Assembly (NCBI GenBank): GCA_022559845.1
Contig: CM040121.1
Location: forward strand, 567,598,140-567,662,139
Source of the DNA: Amorphophallus konjac
Lineage: Eukaryota; Streptophyta; Magnoliopsida; Alismatales; Araceae
Length of the DNA: 64,000 nucleotides
Reading direction: 5' to 3'
Shown here: piece after piece, positions 35,341-47,159 of the stretch
Position numbering within the stretch: position 1 is the stretch's first letter
Layout: every line of letters starts with the position of its first letter
The notes under the pieces: model-generated
The model's database searches: none
What the model was told of the DNA's origin: nothing
The model's input: the letters and a program-made list of their open reading frames with translations, nothing else
Translations under genes and position numbers: made by a program

Positions 35341-37179
35341 CGCGCAACCATGCATGCATGCACCATCTGTTTAATGAACTAGCAAACAAGATATATATAA
35401 ATATATATAAATATATATAAAAGAAGAAGAAATGAAAAAGGAAGAGATTGAAAGATCCCCCTCATCAATTAACGGCGAGTAGGCCAGGTGATCGACAACA
35501 TAGCAAAAGGGACGACAAAAAGGGGAAATCGACAAGGAGATGAATGGGAGAACTGAAGGCCTCCCTCCCTCCCATGCGCGCAGGAGGCGGCTGCATGCCA
35601 TCGTTGGATTCCTAACTTTCGGTGCCAAGTTGTGTGCGGATGGGGTTGGATTCACCGACAGCCCCTTGAAAACAAGTTCTACGGCCAACCAACAACACGG
35701 ACATTTTTATTTTTTTTATTTTGTATAATTGGTGTGTGAAGAATATGACGATGAAACTAATTAAAATATAAGATATATAATTGACTAGCTAGGGTAGTAT
35801 ATATATATATATATATTGGTGATGCTTGATTTTACTTTTGTCATTCTTTTGCTTAAAGCTGCATCAAATGCCCTTCTTCTAGCTTTTGAGTTTTGACCTG
35901 CCAAAATTGCGTCCTTTCGTTAATTATTGTATACTCAATTTATAAGCAGACGGTCGAACAAAGTTGTGGTAGTAGGGATGACCTGACTCCGAGTTTTTTT
36001 TTTTTTTGTCGTTGGATACATGACTTTAGATTAGCGGCTTGGGATTGGGGGCGGGGGGGGGGGGATACAAGAAGTGATCCATCCAACTAACTAGCACCAT
36101 GGAGGCCACAATTCGCAAATAATCCGGAGGTGGGTGATATGCTCCGCATGTTGGGGAATAAAATAGAACCCACGATCTCCCCATCGTGAGGAGAGGTGAT
36201 GAACCATCAAAAAAACACGCCTCAGTTAGATCTGATTCTGACTTGCAAAACATCGTCACGATAACCAGGAGAAAAAAGATGGAGAAATCTGAAGTTCTTC
36301 GACTCAGGTGCCCCGATTTGAAGAGTTCTAAGGAGTGAGCAGCCCAAGTGCCCCGGTTTGAGGAGCTCGGCTCAAACTCTTGCAAATACGAGCAAGTAAT
36401 CAGTGGGCTCTCAGTCGATGCTAGGAATGCAAATCCTTGTACGATGAAGTCAGTCTTGAGTATTGAAGGCGCGTGAAGGACATGAAAATTGTTAAAAATA
36501 ATTAAATATTTGACATATGAATTCAGAAAGGGGATAGTTGGAAGACATTATAAGTTTATTAACTTCGGATGTCGGACTCTCTCCCACCATTAGGGGCCCA
36601 TGTCCTTACCCAGATTGGTGGGCCTGACTCTGATGCTATCGATTGGGCTACCCCGATGCGACTACTGGCTATTGGGGGGAAGAAGTCCCTTCTTCGGCCC
36701 CCCAGCTGGGGGTCCCTCAACTCCACGTAATTCGGCCCATTAAAATTTTGGGCCTCATCAGATATTTTCTTTGAAGAGTGAATTTGGACGTAGTCGTAGA
36801 AATGCGTTGAGGGAAAACTTGAGATGATACATGGAGTTGAAGAAAACAAAATGATGAGAGGAAGAGTTAGGGATAACGAAGGGAAGCACAGAATCAGAGG
36901 AGAGAAGGAGAAGAAATTAAATGAGCTAAACAAAAGAGAGGAGAGAGGATAAACCGACATCTGAAAGGTGGACTCAAAATTTTCTCAACCTTTTACAAGC
37001 TGAGGGCTGACATTTTGCAGAGGTTAGTGAGACATTTCGATAGATTTATGTAAAAGCCAGAAACATAAATATAAATACGGTAGACTGAAGAAATATATTT
37101 TTAAATATTTTAAATTATTACACCACACGCCTTATACATGAGGAAGAGGCATTTTTACAAGTTCTAATGGGAGTATGTA
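34031..37179. other. intergenic, microsatellites only
   Basis: Contains a G run (about 34419), AT repeats (about 34864-34884, 35798-35816), a GA repeat (about 35310-35338) and a T run followed by a G run (about 35995-36063). No coding gene supported. Confidence 0.55.
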
Positions 37180-37207
37180 TGCGACTCTATAGAAAGGGTT
37201 TTTTTGC

Positions 37208-37449
37208 ATTGTTATAGATAAAATTATAGATATGTTAGTCCTCTAAACATATTAACATATATATCATTAATATTTTAAAAAACTTACAAATCTGTCGTGT
37301 CTATCGATATATTTGTAAGTTTTTTAAAATAACAATGACATATATACTGTTTAGCTAAATTTATATATTTATAAAATTTTCAAAATAACAATGATATATG
37401 TGTTAATACGTTTCTAGGAATAACGTATCTATAATTTTATCTATGACAA
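37208..37449. mobile_element. AT-rich foldback MITE
   Basis: The left arm TGTTATAGATAAAATTATAG and the inverse of the right arm (TGTCATAGATAAAATTATAG) pair over about 65 bp, on to ATATATCAT and TATTTT. A second inner hairpin of 15 perfectly paired bases (AAAAAACTTACAAAT / ATTTGTAAGTTTTTT, about 37270-37325) sits between them. The whole element could fold into one hairpin. Confidence 0.82.
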
Positions 37450-38532
37450 CGATATTTATGAAAACATCTATAAAGATACCAACTCGATCCATGGCTCGGT
37501 GTGTCCTCATCTACAATAAATATGCAATTTTTTTGAGTTTTTTTTGCATATAAATCACCATTGAATGTGAAATGACAAAAATATCATGCCTAAAAATACA
37601 TTAGCAAAGGTATCTTTAATTTTATTAAAATAGTGAAAAATATCATCGTGGTTAATTTCCGTCGACTAAAAGATAGACATTATATAAAGATTCAAATATT
37701 CTTTTTATTTTATAATTAAATGACTAAAAAATCTCTCTAAAATCCCAAATTCTCCACCTTTATTAAAATGGAGATGAGAGAGATGGAAATACTAAAAAAG
37801 AGAGAGAGAGGGAGGTGTTGGAGGTGACTTCTCCCTCCGGTGCTAACAACTCACCCAATGGTGAGTGAGTACCACAGAGGAGAGACAGAGAGATAGAGCA
37901 AACTCGAGCGAGACGACAGAGACGAGTGGACGGTTGATAGAGAACCTGCAACCCCCTTTGCACGTCATCGCCCAGTGAAGACGGCTGCCAACTCTCATTT
38001 GCATCTCGTTACCCTCTGAACGCCGCCACTGCCCCCTTTGAGGACCACCCACCACCAGCCCCCTCTACACGTCATTGCCCTCTGAATGTCTCCCCCTCAA
38101 CCTTCTACATGTCATTACCCATCGAAGACCGCCGCCAATCCCCTCTGCACGCCCACTTGCCCTTTGAATGTTGCTGCCTTCACCCTCTGCATGCTGCCAA
38201 CAAGACCCTTGGCACGCCATGCATCCCCTGTCAAGACACCTCCCTATCGCCTGTCATCTCTTCTGCATACTGTCATCACCGCCCTCTGCACTTACGCACC
38301 TAGCAAGACAACTCTCTCACCCCCCCCCCCCTTGCTTCCCCTCTCACTGGAGGCTGCAACCCCCTCCCCCTGCTACCCCCCCTCCACCCCCCATCTACCC
38401 ACCTATACCATCGGACCCTGCAACACCCCCCCCTCAGGGAGGAATGTCGGAGAGTCGTAGAGAGAGACATTGATATGTCACCCTCTTCCCTAACAACTTC
38501 CCCTCTGGCTTTGCTGGTTTTCTCCTTCCTCA
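37450..38532. other. intergenic; GC-rich pyrimidine block at its right end
   Basis: From about 37760 composition shifts to C-rich CCCTCTGCACGCC-type text resembling the cargo at 27757-28490. The block is cut by the solo LTR at 38538 and resumes at 41746-41920. No gene recognised. Confidence 0.5.
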
Positions 38533-38537
38533 CTCGT

Positions 38538-41500
38538 TGTCACGTCCCGAGCGCGGAAGGAACCCGGAGATGCGTGACGAGTTTATATCAATCATGCCAA
38601 TCAGAGCGTAAGTATATTCGACATACATAGATAGAGCGCGCACAAGTAACGATGACCAAGTCCTTCATTAATCATAAACTTTTAAGTACTTGTATTACAA
38701 CTCTTGATAAAAGAACTAAGAACTTAATAAAAAGAAAGTATAATGGATGACTCAAGAAATAAAAAAGACAGGACTAGATAACGCTTGACGATTTGGAATG
38801 ACTCTAGACTCTTTCACTCTTGATCATCCCCATCCGAATGAGTCTCATCATCGGAATTACCTGAAAAATAGAGAAAAATACTAGGTGAGCGAACGCTCAG
38901 TAGGAATTATATCTCAAGTGCTAATTTGCTTTAAGTAAATTACATGCTGTATGGAATGCAAGTAAAGCTATGCATGTTCGCATTAAACGACCATAGAAAG
39001 TGAGTATAGCAAGAGATAACTAGAATGATCTAGTAAGATATCCAAGATTTCATGTAAATATACCAAGATAGGCAAACATGTACGTTATCAAGTAATGTCA
39101 AGAATTGGTTATCATGTTATCAAGCAAGCAAGTAAATACCCTTTCCGGGCCACACATGTCATGTCACGTCAAGTCAAGTACAAGAGTTTGTGGAAATGTC
39201 TAGTCAAGCAAGTCATGCACTTCGGTGTAATGTCACACCGTGATAAATAATAGCTCCCATGGGCACGAGTACTTTCGGGTGCTCCTCTCAAGACCGGATC
39301 GGGCCCTTATATGCGCTAACATTGAATCATGTATTTCGACATCCACTTTAGTTATAGCCATTATAGAATTTCAATGGAATGAACCTTTGTAGGAATATAA
39401 GGTAGATCTTGTGGAATAGAATCACAAGGATAGAAGTTACATGTAAGGATATACTACGGTCACATCGGTACAATCATGATACTCATAGAAACTGGGCGGG
39501 TTTGGCTCCTTAGTGGGTGCCAAGTGAATCAAGAATAAGCACTCATATTCACATGATTTCTCGTCCTTTGTACATGATAGGTAGAAAGAATTGGTGTCTT
39601 TATAGAGGCACACAATCCAAGATGGATAGCAATGGTATGGTTTCCCATTAGCTCAAGAATTATTCTCACGGCGGCTAAGAAGCATACCATGAGGGCCAGT
39701 ATACCATGTCTCTTTAGAGTGACATGGCAATCAAAAATGTCATAGGTTTTAGTGGTACAACCTGCTCAATCGACCTTGAGGGAATCCAAGGCTACGAGGA
39801 GTCTTACGGAGATCCCAACGACTAACTTACCAGTCCGAAGGAACGGAATGTCCAACGGAGGGCTCGTATGTCACCAAGAGTTAAGGGGTAATCGATAAAA
39901 CATCGTGAAACGTGGGACTATACTCACGGAATGGAATATAGTGTCTATAAACATAACCCACTGTCAAGGGTTATAGAAACCACGAAAATCAGAAAATAGG
40001 AAATTGACGACTAAGATCAAGTCTTCATTTTATGAATTAGCGCCCTCGGCAGGGTCGCTAGTTTAATATAGAACGACTGTTCATTCAGTCGTTATATCCA
40101 GGTTATATATATATATTAAGATCAGTAAAAATTATCAAATTTCAGATATTATGTAACTGACGACTTAAATTAAGTCTTCAATTTAGTAAGTAGCGCCCTA
40201 GTCAGGGGCGTCATATTTCAAATTGATGGCAGGGTGCATGTCGTTATTTTCAGTATCTATGTAATTCGGTCATGAATAGTTTAATGTTCATAGGTTATCA
40301 CTAATTAGCGCCCGTGTGTGGGGCGTTCATTAAATTGACGACCTGAAGACGGTCGTTATTTCTTTGTCATATGATACGCACTGGGCATGTACAATCATAG
40401 ACACATGATTTTTGGAGTGTGTCCAATCAAGAAACTAGAGACATGTACATGCAGAGAAAAATAGCAGGAATCTAACAGTATACTCATGCATTAGATTAGA
40501 TGTCATAGTTCACAGTTATTAACTTTTGAATATGTGTATTTATTAATTAACCAACTAATCTGACGACTGTTTGCACGGTCGCTATATCAAATAGCGCCCT
40601 AGAGGGAGGCGCGTTCTACTGAAAACTTCCAGAAATACATTTAAACCTACTGAAAACATTCTAACAGACCTATATGCATGATTATGATTTAATAACTATT
40701 AGATTGGGCTTGTACTTGAGAACACCTACCTTGATTGGGTGATTTTGGTTGACAGACGTGAAGAACTGTGAAGGAAAAATAAGAATATCCGATACTCTAT
40801 TTCAGTTTCAGAGAAATTGGAAACAACGGCAACAAGATGAGCAACTTGTTTCCTCTAGCTCCTAGTTGTAGAAGAATCAGCAACTAGGAAGAGATGATGC
40901 AGGCTTCAACGGAAGTAGATGGAGAAGTAACCTTTCTCAGCAACTCACTATCAGAAGAATACTTCTTCCTCTAACGTCAGCACAACTTCAACCGTGGCAG
41001 CACGAAGGAGGAAGAACTTGACAGAGGGAAAAGAAGCAACTGCTTCTTATGGCAGCAGCGACTCTAACTGACGGCGAAGCACAGAAAGAATCCTTCTTCT
41101 TCGCGTGACAACAAGAGCATAAGATGTAGCAGACTTCTTCCACGGCAATCACAATGGAAGCAGAATAGCAGCACAAGCCTCCTCCTCCGGAAGAAGCAGA
41201 GAAAGAGAATAGAATTCTCTCCCCAACGTACAGTCAAAGAAGAATAATCTTCAAGAGAACAGCATGACGTCTTCAAAATTAGAATCAACAGAGGGTTCGA
41301 TGGAGGGGGTTTGATATTTATAGAGAAGAGGTTCGATTGCGGGTTAGAGTTTGATTAGGATCAAAGTTTCCATGGAAGAATCCTATTGTTATATAAACTT
41401 CCCTACGTGTTAATCCTTCCAGATATTATCCTTCCTGAATCGGCCACTGCTTCCTTGTTCGAACAAAACACAGCAACGGTTTCCGTTTTTGACTCTGCAA

Positions 41501-41745
41501 GAAAATATCGCCTAGAATAGAGGCATCCCTTAGGTAAATAGCGCCCATGATAGAGACGTCATTCATGTAATTGGCGCCTTCGTGAAGGGTCTTCAATTTA
41601 TGAAATAGCACCTTAAGAGAAGGCGCTATTCATTTTTGACCTATCTGTTATATGTTTTAAGTGTATATGAGTTGGGCCTTGATCATTGGTTTAATTTTTC
41701 AAACCAATTAGAATTTTATTCCTTCAATTTACCAGGGTTGCTACA
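38538..41745 (-). mobile_element. solo LTR of the Ty3/gypsy family at position 1, 3208 bp
   Basis: Edges TGTCACGTCCCGAG and GGTTGCTACA match the LTR at 1851-4723, in the same minus orientation. Both sides carry the 5-bp duplication CTCGT (38533-38537 and 41746-41750). No gag or pol is present, so it is a solo LTR left by recombination between two LTRs. A minus-strand TATA motif lies near 41323-41313. It carries its own palindrome array. Confidence 0.95.
40005..41630. repeat. phased palindromes in the solo LTR
   Basis: About 14 units with starts near 40005, 40038, 40071; 40158, 40191, 40224; 40306, 40336; 40561, 40592; and 41506, 41539, 41571, 41606. The pitch is mostly 30-35 bp. Arms differ from the 1851-4723 copy at many units yet usually still pair. 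Confidence 0.85.
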
Positions 41746-41931
41746 CTCGTGATCTCCCCTGCCTGTCGTACTCCTTCCCCTTCCCCTTCCCCAGGCGCTG
41801 GAACCACCTCCTCTCCCATTCCCTCCGTCCCACTACTAAGCCCACCACCTTTCCCCTTCCCCAACTCCCAACCCTCCTCCCCCTTCTCGTAGGCGATCCC
41901 CCTCCTATAGGTGACGTCGAGACGATAAATA

Positions 41932-42226
41932 GGGATGCATCAAATTACACCCCCATAGGGATGCACCAATTTTTTTTTTTGAAAAAATTTGAGAGATGGG
42001 GTTTACCCTTATTAACTTGTCATGCAAGTTAATCTTAACATCAGTTGACTCAAAAAATTAAAAAAAAATAACGGCGTGTTTCTTGAGATGGGAGGGGTTC
42101 CATGTACGGCAAATTAGAGAGGGGTGAGTCCCATCTCTTTAAATTAAAAATAATAATTTACTTACCGTACAAAAGTGAGGTGTAATTAGGGAGAGTTGTA
42201 GCAAACATTTTTCAGTTTTTTTTCTC
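41932..42226. mobile_element. MITE (family A), second copy
   Basis: Shares with 31605-31936 the blocks AATTACACC, GATGCA(C/T)CAA with a T-run, and GAGATGGG near both ends. Contains the palindrome TTAACTTG / CAAGTTAA (about 42012-42033). Boundaries are approximate. Confidence 0.5.
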
Positions 42227-42431
42227 ACTTAGGGTTAGAGGAAGTTTGCATGGCTGCTTCCACTCCATATTCTAATGGACCGAAGCTCCTGCAACGAACT
42301 GGACTACCAAATCGGGCGGTGATCCCAGGGTTGGTCATCGCGGTGGGCTCGAGAGAATCCCACCAGCCAGCCCAGGTCCTCTTCCCAACTCTCACAGCCC
42401 ACCTTACACACCTCCACCGACTCGGCTCCCC

Positions 42432-42444
42432 ATAAATATAAAAG
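42432..42444 (+). promoter_or_regulatory. TATA box candidate upstream of the GATA gene
   Basis: ATAAATATAAAAG lies 971 bp before the GATA start codon. If used, the leader would be long or contain an intron. The intervening DNA (to 43414) has AT microsatellites and CT-rich stretches and no other supported gene. Confidence 0.35.
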
Positions 42445-43414
42445 GAGCTCAAAGAACAACACACACACCAAAAGGAAAGCGATCGGTCAAAAAGGCCATG
42501 CCATCTCTCTACATTCTTGTCGCCTTTGCATGACGAATGCGACGTCCCCTCTGACCCAGAATCCACCCCACCACACCTAGAGACGTGTTTCTTTCTGTAC
42601 GTCCATGGTGCAATGAGCCGGATAAAAGGAGTCTGCCATATGTTCATACGTTCCGATCGATCATTTGACGTAATATATGTATATATATATATCCGACAAG
42701 TCTCTTCGTCGATGGGGTGCAATGTGCCACGGTGTGGAGAATTTGACAGCTGCCAATTAAATTAATAACCAGCCTTTCTAATTCCCGACGTACGCTCTTT
42801 ATTAAGGGATCGATCGAATGGATCGGATAGGGGCGCGATGAGGCGGATGGATGGGCAAATAAATGGCGATGCAATATATATACATATATATATATATATA
42901 TATGATATAGGTGGAGGAACTAGCTAGGAAGAGAGCAGGGTGCATGGGCATATGAATAGGTAGAGCTTGCACGGGAAACAAAGACAGGGCTGGCCAGCAG
43001 CGTCCATTAGAGAGGAGGAGATGCGCCCCCCCCCCCTCCCCTCCCTTCCTGTGTTCTCCTGTCTCTGTCGCCTTCTACCTTCCTCACCCTCGATAAAGGC
43101 CGAAAAGAAGGGAAGCCCAACATTACCAGCATTTGACCAGAGCAAGCTTTATCGTTATTCCAGACGAGAAAATCCGGTGGGAAGTCGAGCCACCCAGATG
43201 GCAAGACTCCCATCACAGCACCCCTCTCTCTCTGCCTCGGTCTATCCGCACCCAGAAGCTCCCATCTGGCTATTTCCCATTCAAAACCCAGTCCGCCAAC
43301 CCACTGCATGCATCATATGAAACTAGCTCTACCTCCCACCAACACTTCTCAACCTTCTTCTCTCTTGGACTCATCTCCCTATCAGCTGCCATAGCGGAAG
43401 CGTTAATTTTGAGC

Positions 43415-44394
43415 ATGGAATTCGCTTCTCTTGTCTTTGCTGATGATGCTTCCTCGTCATCCTCTTCGTCCCCGTCGGAGGGGAAGCCCAAGTGCCTGGT
43501 GGAAGAGGACCTTCTCAGCCTGCTGGGGGAGGATGGCGGCGTGGACTGCACCCTGAAGCTGGCCCTACCCGGCGGCGGCGCCCCTGGTCGCCCGCATGCG
43601 CCTGGCGGCGACGTCCGTAGCGTCCTGCAGAGGCACCAGGGGGCCGGGTTGAGGCCGGCTGGGCGGTGCACCATGTGTGGGAGGACGGAGACGCCGCTCT
43701 GGAGGCACGGGCCACAGGGACCCAAGGTACTTACCAGCACTGTAAAAGCGGCCGGGGCACTAATCAAATCAAATCTCCCTTGTTTATCGAATTCTTCCTG
43801 CAGTTCCTTAATTAATTAATGCTCACTTAACTACTCTTTATATATTATTATTATTATCATCGTCATGTGCATATATAGATGCACTTATATACTGTGCATG
43901 TATGTTAAACATTACCTCATAGCTATAACACTTGTTCTCGGGATGGGACTACGTACTCTAGAGTGGTACTGCCCCCCCTGGCCCTCATCCATCACATTAT
44001 ATACCATAAAGTGATCCGACCTTCTTCCCTTTTTTCTTTTTCGTTTTGAGTCAAAATTAACAAATCCTAATAGTTAAATTAGGAATAATTAAGTGTCCAT
44101 ATATGATTAAATAGGGTTAGCCATCAACTGTACGATGGAAGCAAGCTTTAACCAAATTCATGCCTTATTAATTGTGACATTATTATCACATGAATTTAAA
44201 TGTTGTTGTTATCAACTAACTAAGAATTTGTATGATCCGTTAATAACTAAAGACTCTAACGCCTGTGTTTTTTTTTTCAATGAAAATTTGTGCAGTCTTT
44301 ATGCAACGCATGTGGCATCCGCTACAAGAAGGAAGAGAGGCAATCGCGTTTGACCCTCGGGATCCCAGCAATCCAATCGAAGGCTAGAACCTAG
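43415..44394 (+). CDS. B-class GATA zinc-finger transcription factor, two exons
   Basis: Exon 1 is 43415-43726 and exon 2 is 44296-44394 (stop TAG), giving 136 residues. The single zinc finger is split by the intron. Exon 1 supplies CTMC (residues 85-88) and TPLWRHGPQGPK, and exon 2 supplies SLCNACGIRYKKEERQSR. Spacing is C-X2-C-X18-C-X2-C, and the GPKSLCNACGIRYKKEE tail is typical of plant B-class GATA proteins (HANABA TARANU / GNC type). VDCTLKLALP near residues 43-52 resembles the HAN motif DCTLSLG. Nuclear DNA-binding regulator of GATA sites. The ATG at 43415 is preceded in frame by a longer open stretch from 43133, but MEFASL is the plausible start. Splice sites are GT (43727) and AG (44294-44295). 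No damage. Short compared with HAN proteins. Confidence 0.9.
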
Positions 44395-44466
44395 TGAATT
44401 TATTTACAAGCTATATATTGATCACAAGAAGTACTCAAGATCAGCATATTATATGCTAACATCTCA

Positions 44467-45009
44467 AGAGCTTAATTGCTAACTCAAATCCTGCGGGGAG
44501 CTTTGTCACTACCGACACATGGCTTAATTAGACTCAATTAATTCTTTATATAGTTGTGTTGCTGCCAATCATATCATATTTAGTAATGAAAGCTTGCATT
44601 TGTGACATGGTTCAGCGTGTCAGTACGTACTCTATTACAGCCCATTGTTATTATATGTCGCTTTACGATTTTTTTATAGGTTAATTAACTACGTACAAAT
44701 GCATTTGTATCACTGATATGGTAAACGAACAGATAGAAAGAGCTTAATTGCTAACTCAAATCCTGCGGGGAGCTTTGTCACTACCGACATGGCTTAATTA
44801 GACTCAATTAATTCTTTATATAGTTGTGTTGCTGCCAATCATATCATATTTAGTAATGAAAGCTTGCATTTGTGACATGGTTCAGCGTGTCAATACGTAC
44901 TCTATTACAGCCCATTGTTATTATATGTCGCTTTGCGATTTTTTTATAGGTTAATTAACTACGTACAAATGCATTTGTATCACTGATATGGTAAACGAAC
45001 AGATAGAAA
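44467..45009. repeat. tandem duplication of about 272 bp, 3' of the GATA gene
   Basis: Two adjacent copies (44467-44738 and 44739 to about 45009) start AGAGCTTAATTGCTAACTC and differ by a 2-bp indel and a few substitutions. The first copy starts 73 bp after the GATA stop codon and may lie in the 3' UTR. Near identity suggests a recent duplication. Confidence 0.93.
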
Positions 45010-45133
45010 GAGATTAATTTGTGCTGGGTTAATTTGGCCTAACCATGCATGCATGATTACTTGGTGCAAAGCTTTTTTATACTTGATCTCTCAATTGATC
45101 CATTAAAAGCACTTAATTAATTACATCGACGTG

Positions 45134-45137
<4 letters not shown>

Positions 45138-45213
<76 letters not shown>
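45138..45213. repeat. (TA)n microsatellite, about 76 bp
   Basis: Uninterrupted TA repeat. Confidence 0.98.
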
Positions 45214-45219
<6 letters not shown>

Positions 45220-45398
45220 GGGAGTCTTTTAATTAACTAAGAGTACTCACAAGAGTATATTTCTCCTTAAAACGCAAAATTATATATGGGAAATGAGATT
45301 TTCCCTTTGTTCTAATTAAAAATACGAAGTTACTGGAAATCAAATTAATTCCCCCTTAATTTGTTAAGTTTTCACTATCCTTATATCTTCGTCTCTTC

Positions 45399-45401
<3 letters not shown>

Positions 45402-45474
<73 letters not shown>
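45402..45474. repeat. (AT)n microsatellite, about 73 bp
   Basis: Second long AT repeat, 190 bp after the first. Tyr/Ile ORFs across it are artefacts. Confidence 0.98.
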
Positions 45475-45477
<3 letters not shown>

Positions 45478-46249
45478 CTTCGCCTACATATAATATGCCG
45501 CTTTTGCCCTTTTCTAAAACCCACCTTACAACGAGAGTATACTGCGATCCTTGATGACAATATTCAAATCACAAAGGATTTGTCTTGAGAACACAAGATG
45601 CAAAACAAACAACGTTTAAGGATCTATTGGTTGATCTCCCACCTACAGAAATTGAATTGCAACAGAATCTACAGCAGCGGCGCGCGGGAGATGATCTGTC
45701 TAATGTATCCCGCATCATTTTGTACGATGGAAGATCATAGCGCTATTTTAACTTCCAAAAGTGTAATGATCAGTATAAGATCTTAATTATTCGGGTGAAA
45801 AAGAACATCATTAATTATCTAAGGAGTTCATTTCGTATGTGCCTTATTTACATGCAAAATCTCGTATAAAATTACTATCTTTAGTTGTCAAATGTCATGC
45901 ACATCATTGTTATTAACAAACAATTTCACAAATGTCACTAAGTGACGAAAATAGCCGCACTAGGGATGTTTAGTGTTGACATGAAAGTTGGGCGCATTTT
46001 GATCATTTAGTGACATTTTTTAAAATTTTAGTTTATAATATGTTGGACCGCTAAATTTAAAGCACACAAGGAAATATGTGTGATGCAACATGTTTTAGCT
46101 AATAAAGAGAAAATATCAATTAAAAATTTCCCTTTAGTTTATTAGCATGTGCATTATCAATTTCATGTTTTTAGATTTATCGGACGATTATGATTCAGAT
46201 GCTAGATCTCTCCCCACTAACTGTAGTTGGTGTTAATTTACGTCAGTTT
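45475..46249. other. intergenic, no gene seen
   Basis: AT-rich DNA without coding or element features. Confidence 0.55.
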
Positions 46250-46960
46250 AAAACTTGAGGAGGGTAAAATCGGACCGGCCCATATAAGACCCATTTCGCC
46301 ATGCCCGCTTCAGCCAGATCTCTACAACAGACGCAACGGGCCCCTGACAGTCGCAGCCCACAACGGACAACCTAGGATGGATAGTCCTCAAATTCGTCAA
46401 GCACAACGGTCGCCGGATAACCCTCTGGCGACCGAATGTTAACTACCATGATGTCAGTCTCAACCCCAACAAGGGCGAACATGCCTCACAGGTACCGTAA
46501 GACTCGCTAGAGAATCGCCCGACTCTAGAGGAACGGACTCTCAACGGAAAACTCTCCACGATTGCGGGGAGACGTTACTCCACGACTTGTGCCCTTACGT
46601 GCTAAGGGACAGGCCCTCGCCACCAAGATAACCCCTATAAATAGGCATTCGACAGAGACGAGACACACACAGACAGACAGAGACACAGACGGAGAGTTGA
46701 TTCCACGAAAAAGAGCACCAGTCATCCTCTGAGCACACTTACCGCCCAACGAGCACTCCTCTGGGAGACCGACCACCCCTCCAGGCCTGCATAATCGACT
46801 TCCAGCTCTCTCTCTCTTCCCTGTTCTCCCTTACTCTTCTCCTTCCAAAGTGCTGACTTAAGTATCGGAGAGTTGTCCCCTGGGATAACGTTCGGGGCTC
46901 CTTCTGATGCCCTCTGGTGCTTGCAGGCTTCCACTGGTGCCGGACGATCATTCTCCAACA
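46250..46960 (+). mobile_element. probable LTR fragment, plus strand
   Basis: A plus-strand TATA box CCCTATAAATAGG (about 46624-46636) is followed by GAGACGAGACACACAC, a CT-rich leader, and an end CATTCTCCAACA at 46960, typical of plant Ty3/gypsy (Tat-type) LTRs. No primer site follows and the left edge is not defined, so this may be a solo or 3' LTR. Confidence 0.55.
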
Positions 46961-47159
46961 AACAAATTTAAAAGTGTGCTACGAGGCCTAGGAACCAATT
47001 TTTCACCTCTACAAAACTCAAATTAACAAATTCGTTGTGATATTGAGATTTTGATCTAGTGGACATGATCGCACAAATCACTCATTAGAGATATAAACTT
47101 GTAGGAAGAGCTGAGTAATTCATTCGTTGAATATTCAACTACAATCGGTCTTTTAAGAC

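Noticed and set aside
42225..42722. 165-codon minus ORF upstream of the GATA gene
   Set aside because: No recognisable domain; overlaps the probable GATA promoter and a MITE edge.
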